From: Thermococci archaeon
GTDB lineage: Archaea > Hadarchaeota > B88-G9
DNA: 32,691 bases
Reading direction: 5' to 3'
NCBI GenBank assembly: GCA_003660555.1
Contig: QMUK01000004.1
Span: 1-32,691 of the forward strand
Shown: piece by piece, positions 8,757 to 18,262 of the stretch
How the letters are laid out: the number at the start of each line of letters is the position of its first letter
Position numbering within the stretch: position 1 is the stretch's first letter
Position numbers and translations under genes: made by a program
The notes under the pieces: model-generated
What the model was told of the DNA's origin: nothing
Seen by the model: only the letters and a program-made list of their open reading frames with translations
Databases searched by the model: none

Positions 8757-9550
8757 GAGTTGTGATAGAGATATTTAAGGCTTATCTGAGAACGGAGCTG
8801 ATAAGAAACTCCGGATTTCTATTTGGTCTGCTCTCCTTGATCCTTTGGTTACTCCTTTTCCTGACTTCAATTATCCTGTTTTCTTCAGAAGAAGTAGACG
8901 CTAGTATGGTTTCGTCTCATTCAATGGTAGCGATGGCGATCTTTCTCTCCTACTCAATAGCAACTTGGGATTGGGCTTGGGAAATAAGGAGGCTTGGCTT
9001 TCACGGAATAATGGATTATGTCATAACTAGTGGTAGAGACTTCCTCGTGATCTTCCTAGGGCTAATTCCCGTTTCCTTGATATGGTTTTCTGCCTCTCTA
9101 CTCGGTAGCTATGTACTCTTGAGTCTTCTCATCTCACCACCTTTGATCTCAGTGGTAGATCTCCCTACAATGTTGGTTGGATTCCTTTCTCTGCTTTTAG
9201 TACTGCTTGGATATTCGATGATATTAGGAGGAGTGACTATCTCGACAGGGACCTCAGGACCTGTGATGGAGTTCTTGGGCTGGATACTACCGATAGCAAC
9301 TGGAGGCCTAACCCCTCTGGAGAGAATGCCTCATCTAGTGAGATCATTAGCTTTAGCTACCCCTTTCAGCTATCCAGCAGAGATGATAAGGTATTCGCTA
9401 GGACTTGCCAATCCTGTTTTAGGTATAGAGAAAACCATCGTTTTGGGTATAACATATTCAGTCTCGTTCTTTTTACTTGGAATTTTCTTCTTCAAGAGAC
9501 AAATTAGGAAGGTCTTGATTAAAGGCGCATCTATACCGTCTATGTATTAG
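8753..9550 (+). CDS. ABC-2 type transporter permease (second)
   Basis: Polytopic protein. The likely start is TTG 8753, overlapping the previous stop (TTGA). The track start at 8714 is in the same frame. Confidence 0.8.
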   Translation: MRVVIEIFKAYLRTELIRNSGFLFGLLSLILWLLLFLTSIILFSSEEVDASMVSSHSMVAMAIFLSYSIATWDWAWEIRRLGFHGIMDYVITSGRDFLVIFLGLIPVSLIWFSASLLGSYVLLSLLISPPLISVVDLPTMLVGFLSLLLVLLGYSMILGGVTISTGTSGPVMEFLGWILPIATGGLTPLERMPHLVRSLALATPFSYPAEMIRYSLGLANPVLGIEKTIVLGITYSVSFFLLGIFFFKRQIRKVLIKGASIPSMY

Positions 9551-11518
9551 ATCGACTAAGTCCAAGAACGCGCCTTCTCTTCTTATGTATTCTAGAAATC
9601 TCCTGTAGGTGGGATTGCCTTCTAGCGTAGAGGAATCCCCTATGCAAATCAACTTCCTCTTAGCTCTAGTTATCGATACATTCAATCTTCTTAGATCGTT
9701 TAGAAATCCCAATTCTCCATCGGGATTGCTCCTAACAAATGAAATTATTATGACTTCTTTTTCTCTTCCCTGGAAGGCATCTACGCTATGTATTTCTATA
9801 TCCCATTCCTCCGGAACTGAAGTCCTTATCAGATCCACTTGGTCGTCGTATGGCGTTATGACTCCCACTTCCCTTTGGTCCACTCCCATGTTCACTAGCT
9901 CCTTTAGTATTTCGATTACCATTTTGGCTTCTAATGGGTTCTCTCTGGAAGTAGATCCTGGTCTTTGCCTCTCCCACTTCTCCCTGTGTCTGGAGGTATC
10001 TACAAACACCAAAGGCTCCTTCGGATCCAAAACCTCCTTGAATCTGTTGGGCTCCTTCACTCCTAGATCGGAAAGGTTTATCCCCCTAACACTTTCGTGA
10101 GCCTCTAACTTGCCCGAGTAGAATTCTTCATTTGGAAATGCCATAATCTTCTCGTTCATTCTGTATTGTACTCTTAGCATCGATGATAGGTGATTCTCTC
10201 TTTCTATTAACTTCTCGAACAAGGTTTTACTTAGTTCCCTAGCTTCTAGGCTCAGTATCGTTGGAGGAAGTTGCTTGTGATCTCCCGCCATCACGAACTT
10301 CTTGGCCTTGGATATTGGTATTAGGACCGATGGTTCAGTCGCTTGAGTTGCCTCGTCTATTACGACGACGTCGAACTCGACATTATTAAGGAAATTCGAA
10401 GCCGAGGAGGAATTAGTAGTCACTACTACATCACATTCCTCTAAAACTTGTTTGATTAGGAGTTCTTCCAACTTCCTTGCTCTGTCGTAGAGCTCCTGCA
10501 CTTTTCTATTGGTTTTTATCCACTTAGCCATTTCCTTTATCTTTCTCGGCGAGACCCCTCTTACTCCAAGACCTTTCTCCGAGAGTCTTAGTATTTCCTC
10601 GTCGCTCAGCCCCCTCCTGTACTGTTGGATAGGTGCTTGGAATCTATCCCTTTCCTGTGCCATTAACTGCGCTCTCTCTCTGAATTCTTCTACTTTTCTG
10701 TAGAGGGGTTTCTTCTCTACTTTCCTGTAAATGGTAGCATCCCAGAGTCTCTTAGAAACCCTGGCAGGATGTCCTATTCTCACTACTTTCAACTCTTCGT
10801 AATTCAACAATCCCTCTAATAGGTTGTCCACAGCCACGTTAGATTCAGCCGTAGCTAAGACTTTTCTCCCTCTTTTCACTTCCTGTCTTATTACCTCTAC
10901 AAGCGTTCTAGTTTTCCCAGTCCCTGGTGGTCCGTGTATGAGAAAAAAGTCTTTTGATCCGAGAGAAAGCTCTACAGCTTTCACTTGTGATTCATTTAGT
11001 TCTTTATCGAGTATTTCAGTTTTCTCTTTCTTTGGTGAAGCGGGTCTCCTCAAACCGATTATTATGTCCCTTAATTCTTTAAGGCGACCCTCAGCTCTCT
11101 TCAGTCTCTCTAAATTTTCTATCATTCTCCTAAAAGTGATGTCATTCACGTACAAATCAATTCTCACTCTACCAAGAGCCCACTCTGGGACTTGGTCTAA
11201 AGCCACAGTTATTGATCTCTTTCTCTTCTCTGCAACAGTACCTACCAAATCGCTCTTCAAGGGGTCTCCTCTGCTTATTAAAACTAGATCCCCGACACCT
11301 ATTTCAGTTTTTATCTCCTTATCTCTTGAATATCTCACTAGATAATAGTCGAACTCCCTTCCAACTCTTTTTCCCTTGAGACCTAGTATTGCTCTTCCTA
11401 GTTTCTCCCTTTTCCATCCGCTGATTGACCTTATTTCTGATATCATGGCGTTGATTTCTTCTCTTCTTTCCAGTTCAACGAGTTCTATCAGTCTCTGGAG
11501 ATATTCCTCTGGTTTCAA
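9473..11518 (-). CDS. SF1 (UPF1/IGHMBP2-like) helicase
   Basis: Motifs HGPPGTGKTRT (I), DEATQATEPS (II), GDHKQLPPT (III), QYRMN (IV), DAFQGREKEVIIIS (V), NVSITRAK (VI). TTG start with GAGGTG upstream. Confidence 0.95.
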   Translation of the reverse strand: MKPEEYLQRLIELVELERREEINAMISEIRSISGWKREKLGRAILGLKGKRVGREFDYYLVRYSRDKEIKTEIGVGDLVLISRGDPLKSDLVGTVAEKRKRSITVALDQVPEWALGRVRIDLYVNDITFRRMIENLERLKRAEGRLKELRDIIIGLRRPASPKKEKTEILDKELNESQVKAVELSLGSKDFFLIHGPPGTGKTRTLVEVIRQEVKRGRKVLATAESNVAVDNLLEGLLNYEELKVVRIGHPARVSKRLWDATIYRKVEKKPLYRKVEEFRERAQLMAQERDRFQAPIQQYRRGLSDEEILRLSEKGLGVRGVSPRKIKEMAKWIKTNRKVQELYDRARKLEELLIKQVLEECDVVVTTNSSSASNFLNNVEFDVVVIDEATQATEPSVLIPISKAKKFVMAGDHKQLPPTILSLEARELSKTLFEKLIERENHLSSMLRVQYRMNEKIMAFPNEEFYSGKLEAHESVRGINLSDLGVKEPNRFKEVLDPKEPLVFVDTSRHREKWERQRPGSTSRENPLEAKMVIEILKELVNMGVDQREVGVITPYDDQVDLIRTSVPEEWDIEIHSVDAFQGREKEVIIISFVRSNPDGELGFLNDLRRLNVSITRAKRKLICIGDSSTLEGNPTYRRFLEYIRREGAFLDLVDLIHRRYRCAFNQDLPNLSLEEENSK

Positions 11519-11601
11519 AATGACACCTCTTTCGTCTATTTGTGCATTTTTGGAGAATTGCTCATCTAGAATAGCGTGACGTTTCGTGAAAACTAGTTGC
11601 C

Positions 11602-12645
11602 CTATAATACTATGTCCTTGTTCAATCCAGTGGCTTTTCTGGTAATTGCGACTTTATTCTTCATGTTTTCTCTCACTTCTCCTATAACATACGCTTTTTT
11701 CCCAATTCTGCTTATTTCTTCAATGGCATTATCTTCCTCTCCTCTTTTCACTACTAAGATCATTCCTAGACCCATGTTAAAGGTCCTGAACATTTCTTCT
11801 TTAGGAACTTGCCCGAATTTCTCTATCGCTTGAAATATCTGTGGAGGTTCCGGTAAGTACTCTATAATGTACGAGAACCTGTTGTTTATCCTCTTGATGT
11901 TTAAAAATCCTCCGCCAGATATGTGAGCTACGCCTCTTAAAATTCCCATGTCTCTAAGCCTCAGGACTTCTTCGGAGTACATGTAAGTTCTTCTGAGTAG
12001 CTCTTCCCCTATTACCAAATTAGTTCCTGGTATTCTGTCATAAGGAGTGAGTCTCATTCTCTCGAAGAACACTCTTCTAGCTAAAGTCAATCCATTACAG
12101 TGTATTCCATTGCTCGAGATGCCTACTAATTTGTCCCCATCCTCTATGTTTCCTTTTATTAGCCTATCAATGCTGCAAATTCCAATACATGTTCCAGCCA
12201 GGTCGAACGCTTTGTTCCCAATTCCGGATATTATTTCTGGAAGAGTGGCCAGTTCCCCTCCTATTATTGATAAGCCACATTCCTTAGCAGCGTCTACCAT
12301 TCCCTTGGCTAATTCTTCAGCAATGTTTTCATTTGGTCTTCTAAATGCTAAGTAGTCTAGGAAAAAGAGTGGTTTGGCTCCAGCACAAATGACGTCGTTT
12401 ACGTTCACTGCTATTAGATCATAGCCTATTCCTCTGTATTTCCCCATTTCCTGTGCTACTAAGACTTTAGATCCCACCCCATCTGTACTGGCCACTAGCA
12501 CGCTTTCACCTAATTTAAAGACGGCAGAGAATCCACCTATTCCTCCTAACACTTCCTTTGAGTACGTCTTCTCGAAATGAGACTTCAGTAAGTCTATTAC
12601 TCTAGCTTCCTTATTCACGTCTACGCCGGCATCCGAATACCTCAA
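11602..12645 (-). CDS. purM: Phosphoribosylformylglycinamidine cyclo-ligase (AIR synthetase)
   Basis: MRYSDAGVDVNKE..., STDGVGSK, NDVICAGAKPLFFLDYLA, GGELATLPE, GLGM. Confidence 0.96.
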   Translation of the reverse strand: MRYSDAGVDVNKEARVIDLLKSHFEKTYSKEVLGGIGGFSAVFKLGESVLVASTDGVGSKVLVAQEMGKYRGIGYDLIAVNVNDVICAGAKPLFFLDYLAFRRPNENIAEELAKGMVDAAKECGLSIIGGELATLPEIISGIGNKAFDLAGTCIGICSIDRLIKGNIEDGDKLVGISSNGIHCNGLTLARRVFFERMRLTPYDRIPGTNLVIGEELLRRTYMYSEEVLRLRDMGILRGVAHISGGGFLNIKRINNRFSYIIEYLPEPPQIFQAIEKFGQVPKEEMFRTFNMGLGMILVVKRGEEDNAIEEISRIGKKAYVIGEVRENMKNKVAITRKATGLNKDIVL

Positions 12646-13143
12646 TTACCCATCCTCCCTTACTCTTGAGTCCTTCTCTACAACGGATCTAACCATTTCG
12701 TCTCTAAAGCTCTCCAATTTATCCAATACCTCTGGGTGTTTCACTGACAGTATCCTAGCGCAGAGAATGGCGGCGTTCTCTGTGTTGTTTATACCCACAA
12801 CGGCTACAGGAACTCCTGGTGGCATTTGCACCATGGAAAACAGGGAATCAAGGCCCATTACTCCTCTGTCCAGTGGCAGCCCAATTACAGGTTTCATTGT
12901 CAGAGAAGCAACTACTCCTGGTAAATGAGCGGAAAAACCTGCTATACATACAAATACTTCAGATCCTGTCTCTTCTTCTTCTCTTATTACTTCTCTTAGA
13001 AAATCGGGTGCCCTATGTGCAGAAGCTATCCTAATCCTGGATTCTATTCCTAAGGACTTGAGTCTCTCAACCACTTTCTCTCCGTACTCCAAATCAGAGT
13101 GGCTTCCTAATATGATCGATGCTCTGGGTTTACTCAAGCTCAA
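12646..13143 (-). CDS. purE: 5-(carboxyamino)imidazole ribonucleotide mutase / AIR carboxylase
   Basis: ILGSHSDLEYGEKV, SAHRAPD, AGFSAHLPGVVASLTMKPVIGLPL, NNTENAAILCARIL. Confidence 0.94.
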   Translation of the reverse strand: MSLSKPRASIILGSHSDLEYGEKVVERLKSLGIESRIRIASAHRAPDFLREVIREEEETGSEVFVCIAGFSAHLPGVVASLTMKPVIGLPLDRGVMGLDSLFSMVQMPPGVPVAVVGINNTENAAILCARILSVKHPEVLDKLESFRDEMVRSVVEKDSRVREDG

Positions 13144-14684
13144 GAGGAGAACACCTCCACTTTGCCTTTCCTAGGAAGCCAACTCACTCTCTCCTCTCCT
13201 AGTCTCCCCTCTTTCAAAAGTCTCTGATACCTCCACTTCGCCTTCTGTGCCTCCTCAGCCATTATTCTCATTGCATTCTCTGACCCTATTTCAGGTCTGT
13301 GAAAGAGCTCCCAGTTCCTTAGGCTCAAGTATTCCGTTACTCTCTCTATTCTAGAGGAACACTCCTCTATGAAGTCTCCCTTAGAGAAGAGTTCCACAGC
13401 TCTGCTGCCTCCAGTTAGCATTTTCCCAGAATCCAGATAAATTGAGCCATAGTATACTCTAACCCCTCTTTTTTCTATTTCACTCTCGTTTATCAGAAGT
13501 TCCTTCCCTTTACCTTCCCTCCTATGATCAGGATAACCTCGAGGGGCAAAACATTTGACTACTGTGGCCTTATTCTCTATTTCGAGCTTTACTCTGTTTA
13601 GCTTTTCGTCTATTAGTGCCTCACATACTTCGAGTAGATTCTCCACAATGGGTAAGACGTTGACTGCCTCAGGATCTCCTAGTCTGGAATAGTACTCCAA
13701 GACAGTTGGACCCCAGTATGGAGTGAGCATCATTTGTCCGCTAATCACCCCTTTGTATTTTTCTCCTGTCTCCTTTTCCATAGCTTCTATGGTTTTTTGA
13801 ATTATTTCCACAGTTCTATCGTATTCCCAGCCATTTATGAAAGGTGTGAGATAATTCTCCTGTAAGACCCATTTTCCCCTTCTGGGCAATTTGTCTTCTA
13901 TTCCGTAGTCCATTCCAGGCCCCATTACTGAACCCATACCTCCACATTCAGATCCCATGAAATCCGGGCAATAATGTGGGTGATCATGGACTACTGGAAG
14001 TGGTAGTACGTGTTCCCCGTCTGAAAAAACTTGTAGGGTGTATTCCACCCCATAGCCTCTCTCCTCTAAGAAGAATTTCTCCTCTAATTCTCCAGATAGC
14101 CCTTCCTCTATTATTCTCTTGCCGTGTTTCACCTCTAATTCCCTAGCCTCCTTCCTGAGGAATACCTTCTGGTCTGCTATTACCTTGACTCCCTTTCCTC
14201 CAGCTTGCCTAGCTGGTTTCAAGGCAACTGAGGCATCTATGACCTCTTCGTATTCTTTTAGGAATTCTTCTAGCTCTCTCTCTGATTTAAATGGTTTGAA
14301 TCTAAGCCTCCCAGGGATGGAATATTTCTCCTGCAGCCTTCTCATGTATACTTTAGACATTTCGATCATGGCCAATTCCTTGGGAGGTCCTATGACGTGA
14401 AAACCCTCTTCTATGAGGTGATCGGAGACTCCTCTGAACAGAGGCTCCTCTGGCCCTATGAACACGAACTCTGGATTTACTTTCTTAGAGACTTCGACAG
14501 CTCTTCCAGGATCGTTAGTATCTCCTAGGAAAATTTCCCCCCCACTTTCTTTTGAGACTTTCCTTATTCCAGGGTTTAGATAATCCATTAGGACGCTTAC
14601 TCTCGCACCACTTCTGTGGAGAGCTTGAGCTATGGAATGTTCCCTAGCACCGCTACCAATTAGGAGTGTTTTAGTCTCCCCCAT
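13140..14684 (-). CDS. purD: Phosphoribosylamine-glycine ligase
   Basis: LLIGSGAREHSIAQAL, IGPEEPL, KPARQAGGKGVKV, GSECGGMGSVMGPG, ATVVKCFAPRGYP. Confidence 0.95.
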   Translation of the reverse strand: MGETKTLLIGSGAREHSIAQALHRSGARVSVLMDYLNPGIRKVSKESGGEIFLGDTNDPGRAVEVSKKVNPEFVFIGPEEPLFRGVSDHLIEEGFHVIGPPKELAMIEMSKVYMRRLQEKYSIPGRLRFKPFKSERELEEFLKEYEEVIDASVALKPARQAGGKGVKVIADQKVFLRKEARELEVKHGKRIIEEGLSGELEEKFFLEERGYGVEYTLQVFSDGEHVLPLPVVHDHPHYCPDFMGSECGGMGSVMGPGMDYGIEDKLPRRGKWVLQENYLTPFINGWEYDRTVEIIQKTIEAMEKETGEKYKGVISGQMMLTPYWGPTVLEYYSRLGDPEAVNVLPIVENLLEVCEALIDEKLNRVKLEIENKATVVKCFAPRGYPDHRREGKGKELLINESEIEKRGVRVYYGSIYLDSGKMLTGGSRAVELFSKGDFIEECSSRIERVTEYLSLRNWELFHRPEIGSENAMRIMAEEAQKAKWRYQRLLKEGRLGEERVSWLPRKGKVEVFSS

Positions 14685-15945
14685 TCGATGCCCCCTTCAT
14701 GCATTCCATACACAACTCACTCTCCTTGAGGCCTATGGCCTTTATCAATCCTTCTGTGGATAGATACCTAAACGAATCTGCTCCTATGATTCTAGAAATT
14801 TCCTCTTCTGTATTATGAGCTGCTATCAGCTCGTCTCTTATAGGTACTTCTATTCCGTAACGACATGGATGTATCAAATGAGGAGACCCTATCCTAACGT
14901 GCACCTCCTTTGCTCCCCTTCTCCTGAGCCAATAGACCGTGTTTCTGAGTGTGTTCCCCCTGACTACGCTGTCGTCCAAGACGTAAACCTTCTTTCCCCA
15001 GACCGCAGACCTAATCACGTTGTGCTTAAGCTGTATCCCCATTAATCGCTCGTACTGAGTCGGCTTTATAGCAGCTCTAACGTGTCTTCCTATCCTTTCA
15101 AATCCCAGTCTCTGAGGAATTCCTGCTTCCTGAGAGAAACCATTGGCAAATGGTCTAGCTGTCTCCGGAACTGCTATCACTACGGAATCCTCTTCTGGAG
15201 GGTGTTCTCTGGCCAATTGCCTTCCGATCTCGTTTCTCACTTCTTCCACGTGAATCGAATTCCAAACGTTGTCGTGCCTGCTCAGGTAAACGTACTCGAA
15301 GACACAGAATTTCCTCTTTTTTTCTCCTATAATTTCCTTTCTGAGTCCGTATTTGTCTAAGAAGTTTATTTCTCCTGGATTTAAATCCATGAAGTAGTCC
15401 CCACCTATGACGTCTATTGAAGCCAATTCTGAGGAGAATATCGCCAAATCAAAACCCAAATTGCCCTTTAATAAAGGTCTAATTCCGCTTGAGTCCCTGT
15501 AGGAAAGAAGAAATCCCTCTCCTAGTGCCAAGAGAGAGCCATAAATTCTCTCATCTAATTCCTCTAGGAACGAGACGAATTCCTCCAATTCTCTAAAGGA
15601 ATTCATTTCCTTGGACAAATACTCGGCAGCTTTAAGGTTCTCTCCAACGCCTTTTATAACTCCGCTGAAGAGCACCCTGACTTTCCCTTTTTGTCCCTGA
15701 AATATCTTCCTCCTCTCTGTGGAGACTCCTCCTAATCCGATGTGTCCTCTCAAACTCTCGACTTTCTCCTCGGAGAGCACCTCTTCTACGTCACCGAGCC
15801 CATCTATTTCTGAGAATTCAGTAGAATATGTCACCATTGAGGAGCTTTCCTGCCCCCTATTTCTTATTGCTTTCATTGAGAAGTAAAGAAACCTAGATAC
15901 ATTCCAAGCTTCATCGAAGGCAAATATTCCCAATAAACCTGCCAT
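14671..15945 (-). CDS. PurF paralog: amidophosphoribosyltransferase-like protein lacking the glutaminase nucleophile
   Basis: Full-length similarity to the adjacent PurF (RNRGQESS vs QHRGQESAG; KFCVFEYVYLSRHD vs KFCMFEYVYFSRPDS; VYVLDDSVVRGNT vs VILIDDSIVRGTT). The N-terminus MAGLLGI replaces M(S)CGIIGL. Confidence 0.93.
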   Translation of the reverse strand: MAGLLGIFAFDEAWNVSRFLYFSMKAIRNRGQESSSMVTYSTEFSEIDGLGDVEEVLSEEKVESLRGHIGLGGVSTERRKIFQGQKGKVRVLFSGVIKGVGENLKAAEYLSKEMNSFRELEEFVSFLEELDERIYGSLLALGEGFLLSYRDSSGIRPLLKGNLGFDLAIFSSELASIDVIGGDYFMDLNPGEINFLDKYGLRKEIIGEKKRKFCVFEYVYLSRHDNVWNSIHVEEVRNEIGRQLAREHPPEEDSVVIAVPETARPFANGFSQEAGIPQRLGFERIGRHVRAAIKPTQYERLMGIQLKHNVIRSAVWGKKVYVLDDSVVRGNTLRNTVYWLRRRGAKEVHVRIGSPHLIHPCRYGIEVPIRDELIAAHNTEEEISRIIGADSFRYLSTEGLIKAIGLKESELCMECMKGASNGGD

Positions 15946-15949
15946 ATCA

Positions 15950-17323
15950 TCACTCCCATAGCCTGCCTGACTTCTCCACTTTCACCAGTTCGTTCGCCAA
16001 GGGCGTGGGATATCTTCCAGTCAGACAACCTAGGCAGAGCTCTTCCTTATTAAAGCCTATTGCTCTGACCAAACCGTCTATGCTCTGGTAGATTAGCGAG
16101 TCAACTCCTAGTATTTTCTCTATTTCGTCTATACTGTGATTGGCTGCTATTAATTCCCTCTTGTTTGCCATGTCTATGCCATAGAAACACGGGGAAACAA
16201 TTGGAGGACAACTAATCCTGAGGTGTATCTCCTTGGCTCCAGCTTTTCTAAGTAAGGAGACTATCCTCCTAGATGTAGTTCCTCTCACTATGCTGTCATC
16301 TATTAGTATTACTCTCCTATTCCTCACTAGACTTCTCACTGGGTTCAGCTTCAATTGCGTGTATATCTCCCTTTCCTCCTGAGTGGGCATTATGAAGGTC
16401 CTTCCCACATATCTGTTCTTTATGAGTCCCTCAACCACAGGTATTCCCGTGTAATTAGAATATCCTTCTGCTGCTGTCCTAGACGAATCTGGGACCGGGA
16501 CAACAATATCGCCCTCGTGTTCCTCGATCCTAGCCAGTTCCTCCCCCAATTTCAGTCTAACTGAATACACGAGTTTCCCGTTTATTATGGAGTCTGGTCT
16601 GGAGAAGTATACGTATTCGAACATACAGAATTTGCTCTTTTTTCTCTTAATTCTCTCTCTTTCTATTGTATCGTCTCTAAACAGTATCACTTCTCCAGGA
16701 TTCACATCTCCGTAAAATTCCCTTCCTAGAACGTCGTGTACAACACTCTCAGAAGAGAAAGTCGGGCCACTCCCCCACACCAAGGGTCTAAAGCCGAGTG
16801 CATCTCTGAAGGCCACTAATCCCTCATTTCCAGTTAATAGGACATCTGAGAAGGATCCGTCTACTAAGTCATAGATGTTCTTTATTCCCTCGATTAGATC
16901 TCCCTCTTCGGATACCTCTCTTGCCAATAGTTTGAGAAGTACTTCCGCGTCACACCCAGATTCGAAGGGAAAGTCTCTTGAAAGCTCTCTTCTAAGCTCA
17001 ATCAGATTAACTACGTTTCCGTTATGGGATATAGCAATTCCTCCCAGAGGAGAGTCAACTTGAAATGGTTGCGCATCTCTCTCTGAGGAGGTTCCAGTTG
17101 TAGAGTATCTAACATGTCCTATTCCGAGCTCTCCGTTTTCTATTTGATGTTTAGAGAATAAATCGGAAACTAACCCTACTCCTTTTTTGGTATGAATTTT
17201 GCCGTTTTTGAGTATTGAAATTCCAGCACTCTCTTGTCCCCTATGTTGAAGGGCTAATAATCCGAAATATATGTTTCTAGCTATGTTTCTTCTTGATAAG
17301 AGGCCTATTATTCCGCAACTCAA
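15950..17323 (-). CDS. purF: Amidophosphoribosyltransferase (catalytic copy)
   Basis: MSCGIIGLL (catalytic Cys), LQHRGQESAGI, GHVRYSTTG, SHNGNVVN, GCDAEVLLKLL, PRPP motif VILIDDSIVRGTT. Confidence 0.97.
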   Translation of the reverse strand: MSCGIIGLLSRRNIARNIYFGLLALQHRGQESAGISILKNGKIHTKKGVGLVSDLFSKHQIENGELGIGHVRYSTTGTSSERDAQPFQVDSPLGGIAISHNGNVVNLIELRRELSRDFPFESGCDAEVLLKLLAREVSEEGDLIEGIKNIYDLVDGSFSDVLLTGNEGLVAFRDALGFRPLVWGSGPTFSSESVVHDVLGREFYGDVNPGEVILFRDDTIERERIKRKKSKFCMFEYVYFSRPDSIINGKLVYSVRLKLGEELARIEEHEGDIVVPVPDSSRTAAEGYSNYTGIPVVEGLIKNRYVGRTFIMPTQEEREIYTQLKLNPVRSLVRNRRVILIDDSIVRGTTSRRIVSLLRKAGAKEIHLRISCPPIVSPCFYGIDMANKRELIAANHSIDEIEKILGVDSLIYQSIDGLVRAIGFNKEELCLGCLTGRYPTPLANELVKVEKSGRLWE

Positions 17324-17559
17324 GGAATCACCTTTACAGTGTACTTCTCTATTACGGGATTTGCTAACAAGACCTTACACATCTGTTTTCCGGTTTCAAT
17401 TGCCTCTTTTTCGTCTTTCACATCTAACTCTATTTTTATTAGTTTTGAAAACCTGACACTCTTCACTGGGAATCCCAAGTTTCTGAGAGCTTTTTCTACT
17501 ACTTTTCCCTGTGGATCCTCTATTTCCTCCTTTAGATCTACTCTAATTTCAATTAACAA
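17320..17559 (-). CDS. purS: Phosphoribosylformylglycinamidine synthase subunit PurS
   Basis: 79 aa: EIRVDLKEEIEDPQGKVVEKALRNLGFPVKSVRFSKLIKIELD...CKVLLANPVIEKYTV. Confidence 0.95.
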   Translation of the reverse strand: MLIEIRVDLKEEIEDPQGKVVEKALRNLGFPVKSVRFSKLIKIELDVKDEKEAIETGKQMCKVLLANPVIEKYTVKVIP

Positions 17560-18262
17560 CTTTCTCCAACCTCTTTAAAACCTCTAAGTAAGCTTTAATT
17601 ACGGTATCCCTTCCTTCTCCCATTCTGAAGAGATCCTTATCTACGGGTCTATTTTCCAACCACGCTCTGAAGTTATCCGGTGAAAATTCGTCTCCTATGA
17701 GTATATTAGATTTGTACTTCCCGAACTCTAACTTGAAGTCCACTAGCTTAAGACCGGCGTTGCGGAAAAGTTCCTTCAAAAGCTCATTTGTTTTGAGAGT
17801 TGTTCCCCTGATCTCCTTTATTTCACTCTCTGAGACTCCGAGTATCGCTAGGTGATCCTCATTGAGCATCGGATCTCCGAGTTCATCACTTTTATAGTAG
17901 AATTCAATAACAGGCCTCTTTAGTTCCTCTCCTGACCTAAGAGGTAATCTCTTCAGGAGACTTCCGAAAGCGATGTTCCTGCAAACAACTTCTATTGGGT
18001 ACATCTCTAGTTCTTTCACTCTAAGCTTTTTTTCTGAGACTCTGGAAATGAAATGCGTGTTTACTCCATTTTTTTCCAGATGAGAGAATATTATCTCAGT
18101 TATCTTGGAGCACACTTCTCCCTTTCCAGGTATAGTCTCCTTCAGTCTGCCATTCATAGCAGTTATGCTATCCTTAAACTCCATTATCAGTTCTCCAGGT
18201 TTTTCTTTATAGAGAATCTTAGTTTTCCCTTCACGTACCACATTCCCTTCCAATGTCATCAC
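17549..18262 (-). CDS. purC: SAICAR synthetase
   Basis: REGKTKILYKEKPGELIMEFKDSITAMNG, PIEVVCRNIAFGSLLKR, LVDFKLEFGKY, IGDEFSPDNFR. Confidence 0.96.
   Translation of the reverse strand: MMTLEGNVVREGKTKILYKEKPGELIMEFKDSITAMNGRLKETIPGKGEVCSKITEIIFSHLEKNGVNTHFISRVSEKKLRVKELEMYPIEVVCRNIAFGSLLKRLPLRSGEELKRPVIEFYYKSDELGDPMLNEDHLAILGVSESEIKEIRGTTLKTNELLKELFRNAGLKLVDFKLEFGKYKSNILIGDEFSPDNFRAWLENRPVDKDLFRMGEGRDTVIKAYLEVLKRLEKVVN

Noticed and set aside
10824-11345. 173-aa plus ORF opposite the helicase
   Set aside because: Antisense to conserved helicase motifs; Ser/Phe/Leu-rich shadow.
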